Positions 19,774 to 27,035 of a stretch of 64,000 nt of DNA are shown here, one piece after another. This stretch comes from Staphylococcus equorum (lineage in GTDB: Bacteria > Bacillota > Bacilli > Staphylococcales > Staphylococcaceae): the NCBI RefSeq assembly GCF_001747895.1, contig NZ_LNNB01000012.1, positions 41,390 through 105,389 on the forward strand, written 5' to 3'. The position numbers and the translations under genes are program-made. The notes under the pieces are model-generated. The model had not been told where the DNA came from. It did not search any database and was given only the letters and a program-made list of their open reading frames with translations. Numbering within the stretch: position 1 is the stretch's first letter; each line of letters starts with the position of its first letter.

Positions 19774-20014
19774 TCATCTACAAATATAGTTTGTCGCGCC
19801 TATACACCCTAATGAAGTAATTAAGCCACATATTGTTGCCATGCCAAAGGGTAATACCTAAAGTAATAGCAGCAGTCCAACAGCCTCTAGCACCACCACT
19901 TCCACAATGTGCTCCTACTATCCATTCAAACCAACCTCGTTCTTTGTGAGGTAAATTTTTATAAGAGTCAGTTTCAATTTCCTTGTAAATTAATGAAGTG
20001 GTTACCGTTATGTT
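19774..20014 (-). pseudogene. Cys-rich bacteriocin gene (halocin-C8-like), degraded
   Basis: Minus-strand reading gives ...KERGWFEWIVGAHCGSGG, then ARGCWTAAITLGIT in one frame, and after an indel near 19850 PFGMATICGLITSLG, then CIGATNYICR and stop at 19774. The spacing of Cys residues (C-7-C, then C-8-C-7-C) and ICGL...LGCIG....IC resemble the halocin-C8-like Cys-rich bacteriocin domain. The frame is closed by a stop at 20015 and has no start codon with a ribosome site, so the leader has been lost. Followed immediately by the 25-aa membrane peptide. Family call is inference. Confidence 0.5.
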
Positions 20015-20017
20015 TTA

Positions 20018-20090
20018 TAAATGTTTTTCTTGTATTAATCATAGTACCCGGTTTGTCTTCATCAACGAAAATACCATCATTAATCACTCC
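20018..20090 (+). repeat. Diverged duplicate of part of the 21411 gene
   Basis: About 70 bases similar to 21441-21511, including the shared run TTTCTTGTATTAATCATAG. Both copies read in the same frame (INVFLVLII... against INIFLVLII...), with many third-base changes. It lies antisense to the minus-strand gene debris, suggesting an old duplication or rearrangement. Confidence 0.55.
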
Positions 20091-20226
20091 TACTCTTTTT
20101 CTCAAATCCACAAAATATACATATGAAAAAGGCAACAAATACTGATGGTACAAATAGTGATACTACTAAAAGTGGTGTAGACATGAGTAAATAGTTATAA
20201 TCATATTTATATTTACCAAAATTCAT
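20080..20226 (-). CDS. 48-aa small membrane protein
   Basis: Starts MNFGKYKYDYNYLLMS, then a long hydrophobic stretch (residues ~17-40, PLLVVSLFVPSVFVAFFI) and a charged tail EKKSRSD. Its ATG overlaps the stop of the preceding 82-aa gene (ATGA), so it is translationally coupled to it. An AGGAG near its end may serve the next, decayed reading frame. No family recognised; likely accessory to the bacteriocin remnant. Confidence 0.6.
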   Translation of the reverse strand: MNFGKYKYDYNYLLMSTPLLVVSLFVPSVFVAFFICIFCGFEKKSRSD

Positions 20227-20471
20227 ACATATCTTCCATTTTGTTTATTCTGCTTGTTTTGTTTTTTATAATTCATGTAGGCATTAATATCTAACGTTAA
20301 CAATGATGTGAAAAATATTAATGCGATTATAGATGTAACTATATAAGCTGTATTATCTTTAGTTATTATGGTGTATATTGCAAATACAATGAAAATTAAA
20401 GGTACCGGAAAAGGTTTTAAAAATATCGTCCTAACATCCTTAGTATTTGATTGAGAATCGCTATATTTCAT
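20223..20471 (-). CDS. 82-aa small membrane protein
   Basis: Two probable membrane helices (FPVPLIFIVFAIYTI and YIVTSIIALIFFTSLL) and a C-terminal Lys/Asn/Gln-rich tail with repeated KQN. A perfect AGGAGG precedes the ATG. Coupled to the 48-aa gene downstream. Two-span proteins with a basic tail are common as bacteriocin immunity proteins, but nothing in the sequence proves this. Confidence 0.65.
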   Translation of the reverse strand: MKYSDSQSNTKDVRTIFLKPFPVPLIFIVFAIYTIITKDNTAYIVTSIIALIFFTSLLTLDINAYMNYKKQNKQNKQNGRYV

Positions 20472-20498
20472 GAAATTCCTCCTGTGTAATTGGTAGTA

Positions 20499-20687
20499 TT
20501 ATTTCTCATAATTTTCTATAGTAGTGCCATCTTTCTTAACATGTTTACTGTTAGCGCTTAGTAATAATATCGTATTACAAACAAAGACAATTGCTAATAC
20601 GATTAAAGCTGTTGATTCACCTATATTCGTGAAATCTAATATGGATAGGATAATCAAAATGTTAATTGTCCTGTATATACAATGCAT
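20499..20687 (-). CDS. 62-aa small membrane protein, start doubtful
   Basis: Two hydrophobic helices (INILIILSILDF and TALIVLAIVFVCNTILLL), then a polar tail SKHVKKDGTTIENYEK. The proposed ATG has no clear ribosome site and the first residues look odd (MHCIYRT), so it may be the 3' part of a longer gene that lost its start. Same strand and order as its small-gene neighbours. Confidence 0.45.
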   Translation of the reverse strand: MHCIYRTINILIILSILDFTNIGESTALIVLAIVFVCNTILLLSANSKHVKKDGTTIENYEK

Positions 20688-20712
20688 TGCTCATTTTAAT
20701 TTCTGATAATTT

Positions 20713-20883
20713 TTATAAATTAGAAACTTTCGTTTTACTATAAAGTATGCCGACGCCAAAGCCGCTATAACCTATTTGATAATCGAATTTAATAATCTCA
20801 ATATATGGATTTTCTGTTAAAAATTCATTCACCTTTTTATTTAATCCTTTTTCTGTCATTGCAGTAAAATTTATGAATTTCAT
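20713..20883 (-). CDS. 56-aa Cse60-like small protein
   Basis: MKFINFTAMTEKGLNKKVNE then IEIIKFDYQIGYSGFGVGIL: a short beta-alpha-beta layout like the small 'sporulation protein Cse60' family of Firmicutes, in which a KxxxFxxxxxxxLExxxNxFL start and xIxIxYQ...YSAxIxY end are typical. AAAGGAT lies 12 bases before the ATG. Soluble, no membrane span, among small membrane genes. Function unknown; staphylococci do not sporulate. Confidence 0.6.
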   Translation of the reverse strand: MKFINFTAMTEKGLNKKVNEFLTENPYIEIIKFDYQIGYSGFGVGILYSKTKVSNL

Positions 20884-20925
20884 AATTGTATCAATCCTTT
20901 TTTTATTTTATGTATTCTTATTTTA

Positions 20926-21264
20926 TTACTCGCCAGTAGAGTATTTTTTCCTAACACCTAAATAATTTACGACAATTAATATAAAAGTTGCAGCTAAAAA
21001 TATAATTTCAGGATAGTTCATGAAAAGGCTGCCTTTGGTATCCCAAAAACCAAAAAGTCGAAATATAAGTATGAGTACTAAAATATAAACTAGCCAAACG
21101 CAAGTTCTAGCTAAAATTTCAATGAATATTTTCTTTTGTCTTTTGTCATATCGGCTATTATTCTTGTTATTATCCACAACTTCACTTGGTAAATACTTGC
21201 CTGTTATCACAGTCCAAATTGATGAAAATATCAAAATAGCAATGAAGAATAAAAGTAATTTCAA
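20926..21264 (-). CDS. 112-aa membrane protein
   Basis: Three probable spans: residues 1-20, ~52-70 (TCVWLVYILVLILIF) and ~85-104 (IIFLAATFILIVVNYLG), with a charged loop NNKNNSRYDKRQKK between the first two. TTG start after AAGGAG with an 8-base spacer. First gene of the minus-strand group that runs toward the bacteriocin remnant. No family recognised. Confidence 0.65.
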   Translation of the reverse strand: MKLLLFFIAILIFSSIWTVITGKYLPSEVVDNNKNNSRYDKRQKKIFIEILARTCVWLVYILVLILIFRLFGFWDTKGSLFMNYPEIIFLAATFILIVVNYLGVRKKYSTGE

Positions 21265-21410
21265 AATAGGATCTCCTTATTAATTAATCAACAATATAAG
21301 TATAATCCATTTTGTATTGCTTTTAAATATATTATCAATAAAATATACATGACAAAAAAATTTTATGTTAGTGTATTGTTAAAAGAATTAAACACCAAGG
21401 AGATGTATTG

Positions 21411-21605
21411 ATGAAGAAAGAAGAGAATCTAGACACGGGTTTTATGATTTCTAGTATTATAAATATCTTTCTTGTATTAATCATAGCTTTTGGTTCATCT
21501 TCATTAAGTATGCCATTATTAATTATATTAGTAATAATCACCATTCTAAATGCAGGTTACCTCGTTTATAAAGCTATGAACATAAGAAAAAAACACAATA
21601 ATTAA
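21411..21605 (+). CDS. 64-aa small membrane protein
   Basis: Start at ATG 21411 with AAGGAG 8 bases upstream. Two hydrophobic helices (MISSIINIFLVLIIAFG and PLLIILVIITILNAGYLVY) and a basic tail NIRKKHNN. A diverged partial copy of its DNA lies at 20018-20090. Divergent from the 112-aa gene. Resembles a generic bacteriocin immunity or small transporter accessory protein; not identified. Confidence 0.65.
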   Translation: MKKEENLDTGFMISSIINIFLVLIIAFGSSSLSMPLLIILVIITILNAGYLVYKAMNIRKKHNN

Positions 21606-21639
21606 GCTTACATATCATTATAAAAAGGGAGATATATCT

Positions 21640-21840
21640 ATGATTATCACAATCTTAATTATAGTTTTGTTCGTTAATTTGCTAGAAGCATTGTATTTAT
21701 TAACAAAGTGCTGGCATTTAAAGAAAAATAATGCGCCAGATAAAGAATATAAAAAAATGATTGATAAAGTAGCACCAATATTGAGTTGGACAATGATTAT
21801 TTCGGTAATATTGTTAGTGGGTACATTTATAGTTGCTTAG
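21640..21840 (+). CDS. 66-aa small membrane protein
   Basis: Hydrophobic helix at each end (residues 1-22 and ~45-65) with a polar middle HLKKNNAPDKEYKKMIDK. GGGAG lies 8-9 bases before the ATG. It follows the 64-aa gene by 34 bases, probably same transcript. No family recognised. Confidence 0.65.
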   Translation: MIITILIIVLFVNLLEALYLLTKCWHLKKNNAPDKEYKKMIDKVAPILSWTMIISVILLVGTFIVA

Positions 21841-21907
21841 CCGAATTATAAATTTTATTTATAAGGTTTTATATGATGTATTTTAAGATATAAATGTTAA
21901 AATAGAC

Positions 21908-21935
21908 GTCCTCATACAAGTGTTTGTATGAGGAC
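21908..21935. terminator. Perfect hairpin between small gene pair and psiE
   Basis: GTCCTCATACAA / TTGTATGAGGAC around GTG. Neither side has a strong T-run, so terminator activity is uncertain. Confidence 0.5.
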
Positions 21936-21963
21936 ATTCTCAAGTTAAGGAGATTTATTAATA

Positions 21964-22356
21964 TTGAACAAAGTGATAGATTATTTCACTAAAGCACTTT
22001 ATTTTTGTTTAAACCTCTGTATTGCAATATTAGGAGTTATATTAGTCGTATTTTTATTTCAAGAATGTTGGGGTATGATTTATACCTTTATAGAAAATAA
22101 AACGGTGAAGTATAATTATGTCGTAGAGAAAATGTTGATTGCTTTCATGCATATCGAATTCATACTGTTAATCATACAATATTTCAGAAAGAATTATCAT
22201 TTCTCATTACAATTTTTTATTTACGTAGGAATTACGGCAGTGATTCGATTTATTATTGTAGAGCATTATAATGCAATTGAAACATTGCTTCTTGCAGTGA
22301 CAATTGGTGTATTAATATTTTGTTTACACTTATTGAAACGCTATTCATTAGATTAA
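21964..22356 (+). CDS. psiE: PsiE family membrane protein
   Basis: 130 aa, four membrane helices, with the family's conserved middle EKMLIAFMHIEFILLIIQYF (~residues 56-75) and FIIVEHYNAIETLLLA (~97-112). PsiE was first described as phosphate-starvation inducible in E. coli; molecular function unknown. TTG start, AAGGAG 10 bases upstream. Adjacent to the small membrane genes but belonging to a widespread family. Confidence 0.85.
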   Translation: MNKVIDYFTKALYFCLNLCIAILGVILVVFLFQECWGMIYTFIENKTVKYNYVVEKMLIAFMHIEFILLIIQYFRKNYHFSLQFFIYVGITAVIRFIIVEHYNAIETLLLAVTIGVLIFCLHLLKRYSLD

Positions 22357-22425
22357 AAATTACGACGCAGATTTTGTGACTGAAATACTAATATGCATTT
22401 AGAATGCCAAAAGGGAGTTTTATAA

Positions 22426-22584
22426 TTGATAAAGAAGGTAAAAAGTACGTTAAGTAAATATGTAAAAAACGGTAAATTAGAGCAAGGCTTGTATAAAATA
22501 AGTGATAAACTTAAAAAGAAAACTGGAAAAGATTATTCAAAATATGTTAGTAAAATAATGGACCAATTACGTAAAAGAGTATAA
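22426..22584 (+). CDS. 52-aa basic protein, MT0933-antitoxin-like
   Basis: TTG start 8 bases after AAGGGAG. Very Lys-rich, helical, no hydrophobic span: KNGKLEQGLYKISDKLKKKT then GKDYSKYVSKIMDQL. The KxTGxxYSxxVxKxxDxL end is reminiscent of the actinobacterial MT0933-like antitoxin family, though no toxin gene is next to it. It has its own terminator. Too short for usual ORF thresholds. Confidence 0.55.
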   Translation: MIKKVKSTLSKYVKNGKLEQGLYKISDKLKKKTGKDYSKYVSKIMDQLRKRV

Positions 22585-22610
22585 TAAAGTCTGAAAATAG
22601 AGTCATTTGA

Positions 22611-22651
22611 AACAATGGAGCACACTTAATAGCGTGTCTTCATTGTTTTTT
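22611..22651 (+). terminator. Terminator after the 52-aa basic protein gene
   Basis: AACAATG-gagc-ACAC / GTGT-ctt-CATTGTT hairpin with TTTTTT. Confidence 0.75.
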
Positions 22652-22952
22652 GTAGTGAATCTATTTTCTAAACAGCGATGTGATGAGTGATCATATTAAT
22701 GAGAGGCATAGTGTACGCAGGTTTAATTGAAAATAAAATGAGTCGAGCAACACAATATATTCGTATCAAAGATTAAAAATTAAAATTAAATTAGAAATAG
22801 GGGTGTACAAAATGAGTATAACTCGTTATAATAGGTATTAAGTAATTTAGTTCGTGAAATTGATTTGTAGTTTTATTCTTTTGAATTTACTCCTTTTGAT
22901 TTTTTAAGACAGATTACAAATATTAGTGCAAAAGCACATGGAGGAATTTAAT
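22652..22952. other. Intergenic region and long leader upstream of the cold-shock gene
   Basis: About 300 bases. Contains a 25-codon open stretch beginning ATGAGAGGC (about 22699) and a nine-codon one, both without clear ribosome sites and not called. The part next to csp probably forms the long structured 5' leader usual for cold-shock mRNAs. Confidence 0.4.
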
Positions 22953-23153
22953 ATGAATAACGGTACAGTTAAATGGTTTAATGCAGAAAAAGGTTTTGGT
23001 TTCATCGAGGTTGAAGGTGGAAACGACGTATTCGTACACTTCTCAGCAATCACTCAAGAAGGCTACAAATCATTAGAAGAAGGCCAAGCTGTTGAATTCG
23101 AAATCGTTGAAGGCGACCGCGGTCCTCAAGCAGCTAACGTTGTTAAATTATAA
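22953..23153 (+). CDS. cspA: Cold-shock protein
   Basis: 66 aa, start at ATG 22953 with GGAGGA 8 bases upstream. Single OB-fold cold-shock domain with both RNA-binding motifs, KGFGFIE (RNP1) and VFVHF (RNP2). RNA chaperone that melts secondary structure; in staphylococci CspA also affects stress and sigma-B-linked genes. Assignment to CspA rather than CspB/C rests on [15 protein letters not shown] and the ending [13 protein letters not shown]. Confidence 0.9.
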   Translation: MNNGTVKWFNAEKGFGFIEVEGGNDVFVHFSAITQEGYKSLEEGQAVEFEIVEGDRGPQAANVVKL

Positions 23154-23164
23154 TAACGGCTAAA

Positions 23165-23190
23165 AGACGAGTATAACTCGTCTTTTTTTT
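23165..23190 (+). terminator. Terminator of the cold-shock gene
   Basis: AGACGAGT / ACTCGTCT followed by TTTTTTTT. Confidence 0.9.
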
Positions 23191-23234
23191 ATGCCTAAAT
23201 TTAAATTTCAAAATGAATAATGAAAGTATCAACA

Positions 23235-23270
23235 TAAAATCCCTTAATCTAGATAGATTAAGGGATTTTA
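23235..23270 (-). terminator. Terminator of the MFS transporter gene
   Basis: TAAAATCCCTTAATCT and its inverse AGATTAAGGGATTTTA; ends directly at the MFS stop codon region and can act on both strands. Confidence 0.75.
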
Positions 23271-24434
23271 TTATGAAATATTATCTTGTTTTTTAAAACT
23301 TTTATTTCTAATTAAGATAAACAAGATATTAATGACACAGGCTAAGATACCAACCATAATGACATAATTAGATCCTAGTGTAGTGATAAATATACCACCA
23401 ATAAATGTACCAATCGTGGTTCCTGAATTTACAGCTGATAAAAATATACCATTGGAAAGATCTGGTGCATCAGGAGCAGATGAAGTAATTACGTATTGTG
23501 TGATATTTGCAGAAATTCCAGCTAATGTACCCCAAAATATTGAAATGATAGCCATTGGGATAAGGAAAGAGCCTAAGCCAAACATTGATATATATATAAT
23601 AATTAACGCAAACGGTAGTAGAAAAATTGCTGTTTGTGGAATAGAAGTTAATACTTTTCCCGCAATAATATTTCCTAAAATGTTGGATATACCATATAGG
23701 AATAAAATTATGGATACATAGTGACTAGGCGCTTCTGTCACAATATTTAAGTAATCGGTTAAGTAACTGTAAACACCAAATATAGCAGCATTAAATAGTA
23801 TAGAAATGATGATGGACATCCATGTTAAAGGCCTTTTTAATACACTAAGTTGTGTGCCGTAAGTCACAGATTTTTTTGTTGGCATTTTAGGTATAAAGAT
23901 TAATGTTAAAATCAAAACGATTATATTAACCAGTGCAAAAAATGATAAAGCGATAGACAAGTTGAATTGAGTTGCTAAGAAATTAACGATAGGTACACCT
24001 ACAACCATGCCTGCAGAAACACCAATAAATACGCGAGCTACAGCCTTAGGTGCATCTTTAGAATTGACCGAATCAGACGCGACTGAAAAAGCTAAGGCAA
24101 TATATACTGGGTGGAAAATGGCTGGAATTACTCTAGCAATTAATAAAATAGTAAAACTTGTAGTGAATACTGAAATGATATTACTAATTATAAAAATTAA
24201 AAGCACAATAATCATTACTTTTTTTCTTTCCAATTTAGATAATAATAAAGGCATAATTGGACCTGATATTGCTATGCCAATAGCAAAAATGGAGACGAGC
24301 CAACCTGCAGTTGAAGTGCTAACACCAAAACGTTCAGCAATTTGAGGTATTAATCCGATGAAACCCATCTCAGTATTTAAGATACCAAAAACACCAATAG
24401 TTAAAATGAGTATAATTAATTTATTGTTTTTCAC
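23271..24434 (-). CDS. MFS transporter, DHA1/sugar-efflux type
   Basis: 387 aa, twelve membrane helices. MGFIGLIPQIAERFGVSTS near the start and LLLSKLERKKVMI (motif A position, loop 2-3) mark the 12-TM drug:H+ antiporter family related to arabinose/purine efflux permeases. Substrate unknown. AGGAGG precedes the ATG. Divergent from a LysR gene 114 bases away, which probably controls it. Confidence 0.85.
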   Translation of the reverse strand: MKNNKLIILILTIGVFGILNTEMGFIGLIPQIAERFGVSTSTAGWLVSIFAIGIAISGPIMPLLLSKLERKKVMIIVLLIFIISNIISVFTTSFTILLIARVIPAIFHPVYIALAFSVASDSVNSKDAPKAVARVFIGVSAGMVVGVPIVNFLATQFNLSIALSFFALVNIIVLILTLIFIPKMPTKKSVTYGTQLSVLKRPLTWMSIIISILFNAAIFGVYSYLTDYLNIVTEAPSHYVSIILFLYGISNILGNIIAGKVLTSIPQTAIFLLPFALIIIYISMFGLGSFLIPMAIISIFWGTLAGISANITQYVITSSAPDAPDLSNGIFLSAVNSGTTIGTFIGGIFITTLGSNYVIMVGILACVINILFILIRNKSFKKQDNIS

Positions 24435-24548
24435 TATGTACCTCCTACAAAACTTTTATAATAAAAGTGTAAAGGGTATAAGTAGTTATAACAAATACTT
24501 AATTGTAATTATTAGATATGCTTAAAATGCATAATGAGGAGAAATGTA

Positions 24549-25439
24549 ATGGAATTAAAAACCCTATATTATTTTGTCACGATTGCAAAAGAAGAGAGTA
24601 TAACACGTGCTGCTAACACATTGCACATTACACAACCAACTTTATCTAGACAAATTAAAGATTTGGAAAGTGAACTAGGTGTCAAACTTTTTAAAAGAAG
24701 CAACCACAGTATCTATATTACAGATGAAGGGCTGTTACTAAAAAAGAGAGCTGAAGAATTATTAGAAATGTCTCAACAAATACAAGAAGAATTTAAATTT
24801 ATTGATAAAAACATTGAAGGTAATGTCTATATAGGTTGTGGTGAAACTAAAGGAATGCAAGTAATAGCTAATGTTTTTAAAAATATTCAATCAATGTATC
24901 CTGATATTCATTTTCATATATATAGTGGTAATGCAGAAGATATTGAGAGTCGGTTAGATAAAGGATTGTTGGATTTTGGGGTATTTATCCAACCAGCAAA
25001 CTTAAATAAGTATAAAGCATTAAATTTACCGTCTTCAGATCATTGGGGGGTGGTAGCTAAAAGTGATAGTACCTTAGCACAGCAAACTTGTGTAACTAAG
25101 GAGGATTTATTAACGAAACCGTTAATTTGTTCCAGACAAGTTTTAGATACAACGATTTCTAAAAATGAATTTGCAGATTGGTTTGGTAGTAGTTTTGAAG
25201 CACTGAATATTGTAGGTACTTTCAATTTAGCATATAACGCTGGATTAATGGTCAAAGCTGGCATAGGGTATGTCATCACTTTGGATAGTATTATCAATAC
25301 TTCTATTGAAAACAAACTTAGCTTTGTACCACTAAAACCGAAATTAATAGCAAAACATAATATGGTATGGCGCAAAGACCATACTTTTTCTAAGGCAGCG
25401 CAACTTTTTTTAGAAAAAGCGACGGAAATTTGTCAGTAA
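24549..25439 (+). CDS. LysR-type transcriptional regulator
   Basis: 296 aa from ATG 24549; an ATG at 24534 lies within the ribosome site (ATGAGGAG) and is not used. N-terminal winged helix (ESITRAANTLHITQPTLSRQIKDLE, residues ~15-40) and C-terminal periplasmic-binding-like effector domain (NVYIGCGETKGMQVIA onward). Divergent from the MFS gene, so probably its local regulator responding to an unknown ligand. Confidence 0.88.
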   Translation: MELKTLYYFVTIAKEESITRAANTLHITQPTLSRQIKDLESELGVKLFKRSNHSIYITDEGLLLKKRAEELLEMSQQIQEEFKFIDKNIEGNVYIGCGETKGMQVIANVFKNIQSMYPDIHFHIYSGNAEDIESRLDKGLLDFGVFIQPANLNKYKALNLPSSDHWGVVAKSDSTLAQQTCVTKEDLLTKPLICSRQVLDTTISKNEFADWFGSSFEALNIVGTFNLAYNAGLMVKAGIGYVITLDSIINTSIENKLSFVPLKPKLIAKHNMVWRKDHTFSKAAQLFLEKATEICQ

Positions 25440-25877
25440 CTTATTAGGATTTGAACCAAATTATTTTTCGTTTAATTGACGTATATATATAGTGAATATG
25501 ATTTTGAAGAAGATTATATGATAAAAATTGAAATTCATCTACACCAAGAATCATGGTAAAAAGAAGTTTGAAAGAGGAAAATAAAAAGTGTGGAATTTTT
25601 AAAAATGAAGTAATTGATATACATCATATACACATTTTTCAACTTGATCACTCATTATAATATAGAGGGCTACTGTGATGGTAAGCATGTTTCGAAAAAT
25701 GATTAAAACAAGATAAACTAGTTTGCTATTTGAAGCTATAAGTCATTTCAAAAACTGAAAAGCACTTACTATCATGAATAACTTAAGATGAGTTATATGT
25801 AAACATTCCTTTTGAAAATTTATATTACAAGGAATGTTTTTTTGCAGTTTAATATCGACTTGTAGTTAGAACTTAAC
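25440..25877. other. 438-base region without protein gene; possible small RNA
   Basis: No convincing coding sequence. TATAAT at 25656-25661 and a strong plus-strand terminator at 25801-25843 could bound a ~175-base RNA. Confidence 0.4.
25801..25843 (+). terminator. Orphan terminator
   Basis: AAACATTCCTT / AAGGAATGTTT with a TTTTTTT tail only on the plus strand, though no plus-strand gene precedes it within 350 bases. Confidence 0.75.
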
Positions 25878-26126
25878 TTAGTTTCTCACAACATCGAGGC
25901 TTGTATTGATGATGAATAGAACAAGCAATGTAAGCGTAAATGCGCCTATAAATGCTGTGATTAAGAAATACATACTTGGTGCTATTAATAAAGATGTGCC
26001 TATAAATGCGCCTAAAACACCTGAAATCAGACTGACAATAACAGTGGGAATTGAGTTACTCGTTAACCAAAGCGATAAACTGATGCCTACAATAGCACCT
26101 ACGATTAGTGTAAGAATGATACTCAT
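25878..26126 (-). CDS. 82-aa membrane protein, GlsB/YeaQ-like
   Basis: ATG at 26126 lies 7 bases after GGAGG. Almost wholly hydrophobic, three spans, glycine-rich (IVGAIVGISLSLWL, VSLISGVLGAFIGTSLL), similar in layout to the transglycosylase-associated GlsB/YeaQ/YmgE family of stress-linked membrane proteins. No catalytic residues, function unknown. Confidence 0.65.
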   Translation of the reverse strand: MSIILTLIVGAIVGISLSLWLTSNSIPTVIVSLISGVLGAFIGTSLLIAPSMYFLITAFIGAFTLTLLVLFIINTSLDVVRN

Positions 26127-26209
26127 CAAAATCCCTCCAGTAGGTTATGATTTACGTCCAGTGTAACACCTATTTATAGACAATCTAGTACGAAGGCTTA
26201 TAGTATTAT

Positions 26210-26237
26210 TACACTTGTCAGTTAACTAACAAGTGTA
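26210..26237. promoter_or_regulatory. 28-base interrupted palindrome, possible operator
   Basis: TACACTTGT-c-AGTTAACT-a-ACAAGTGTA: perfect except for the two bases between arms and core. No T-run follows, so an operator is more likely than a terminator. Confidence 0.5.
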
Positions 26238-26359
26238 CAACCACTTTTGTAATGAAATGCTTGAGCTATTAGTGGTAATGTGAATAATAGGTTAAAAATA
26301 AAAGGGGAAAAGGAAATAACTCTAATTATTTAGCGATATTATAAAAAGATTCTTGAAAG

Positions 26360-26388
26360 TTAAACTTTTAACGAATAACTTTCGTATG
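26360..26388 (+). promoter_or_regulatory. Candidate ECF-type promoter of the sigma gene
   Basis: TTAAAC-N17-CGTATG. The AAAC and CGTA cores match those of Bacillus ECF promoters (TGAAAC-N16-CGTA), and the position, about 75 bases before the sigma gene, suits autoregulation. Confidence 0.45.
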
Positions 26389-26465
26389 TTTATTGAATAC
26401 ATATGTAAATATACATATAGGATAGGTATTTCTAGATACTGAATTTAAACTAAGGAGGGGACGGC

Positions 26466-27035
26466 ATGATAGATGAAAATGATCTTTATAGATCAATAAT
26501 CGATAAAAAGGACAGCGAGAGTTTAGAAATCCTATATGATCGATATGAGTCATTGTTATTTAATTTGGCTTACAAAATCACAAAAGATGTTCAATCTAGT
26601 GAAGAAGTTTTGCAAGATGTTTTCATGAAAATTTGGAATCAAAAAGCTATATTCAAACCAAATAAAGGGAAAATGTCGACTTGGCTTATTACGTTATGCC
26701 GTAATAAATCTATTGATATGTTAAGAAAGAATAAACATATTGAAAATGAGTTTGATGAGGATTTTCAAGGAATACAAAATGATCATCTACCAGAATATGA
26801 CTTATTGGATAAGGAAGTGTCTGAAGAAATTAAAAAAATGATTTCACTTTTAAATAAAGACCAACAAAAGATTATTTATTTGTTTTATTATAAAGGTTTG
26901 AGTCAGCAAGAAATTGCTGATAAACTACAAACTCCACTGGGCACTGTTAAGAGTAGAATGAGGCTGTCAATTAAGCATTTGAACGATTATTCCAAAAAAC
27001 ATTTAAGAAGGGAGCGTGGAGAAAATGAAAGATAA
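26466..27035 (+). CDS. ECF-family RNA polymerase sigma factor
   Basis: 189 aa. Region 2 (residues ~25-90: LYDRYESLLFNLAYKITKDV, then the DVFMKIWNQ helix) and region 4 with HTH (GLSQQEIADKLQTPLGTVKSR, ~145-165). SigK/RskA-type group by its partner. AAGGAGGGG precedes the ATG. It overlaps the anti-sigma gene. Differs from SigS, the ECF factor known in S. aureus. Regulon unknown; likely autoregulated. Confidence 0.9.
   Translation: MIDENDLYRSIIDKKDSESLEILYDRYESLLFNLAYKITKDVQSSEEVLQDVFMKIWNQKAIFKPNKGKMSTWLITLCRNKSIDMLRKNKHIENEFDEDFQGIQNDHLPEYDLLDKEVSEEIKKMISLLNKDQQKIIYLFYYKGLSQQEIADKLQTPLGTVKSRMRLSIKHLNDYSKKHLRRERGENER

Larger units (their letters stand above)
26127..26465. other. Divergent promoter region between GlsB-like and ECF sigma genes
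   Basis: Holds a 28-base palindrome (26210-26237) and an ECF-type promoter candidate (26360-26388). No further gene seen. Confidence 0.5.

Noticed and set aside
19909..20145. 78-codon plus-strand ORF
   Set aside because: Only the middle part resembles a real protein, through the duplicated fragment 20018-20090; the rest is antisense of other frames, with no start signals.
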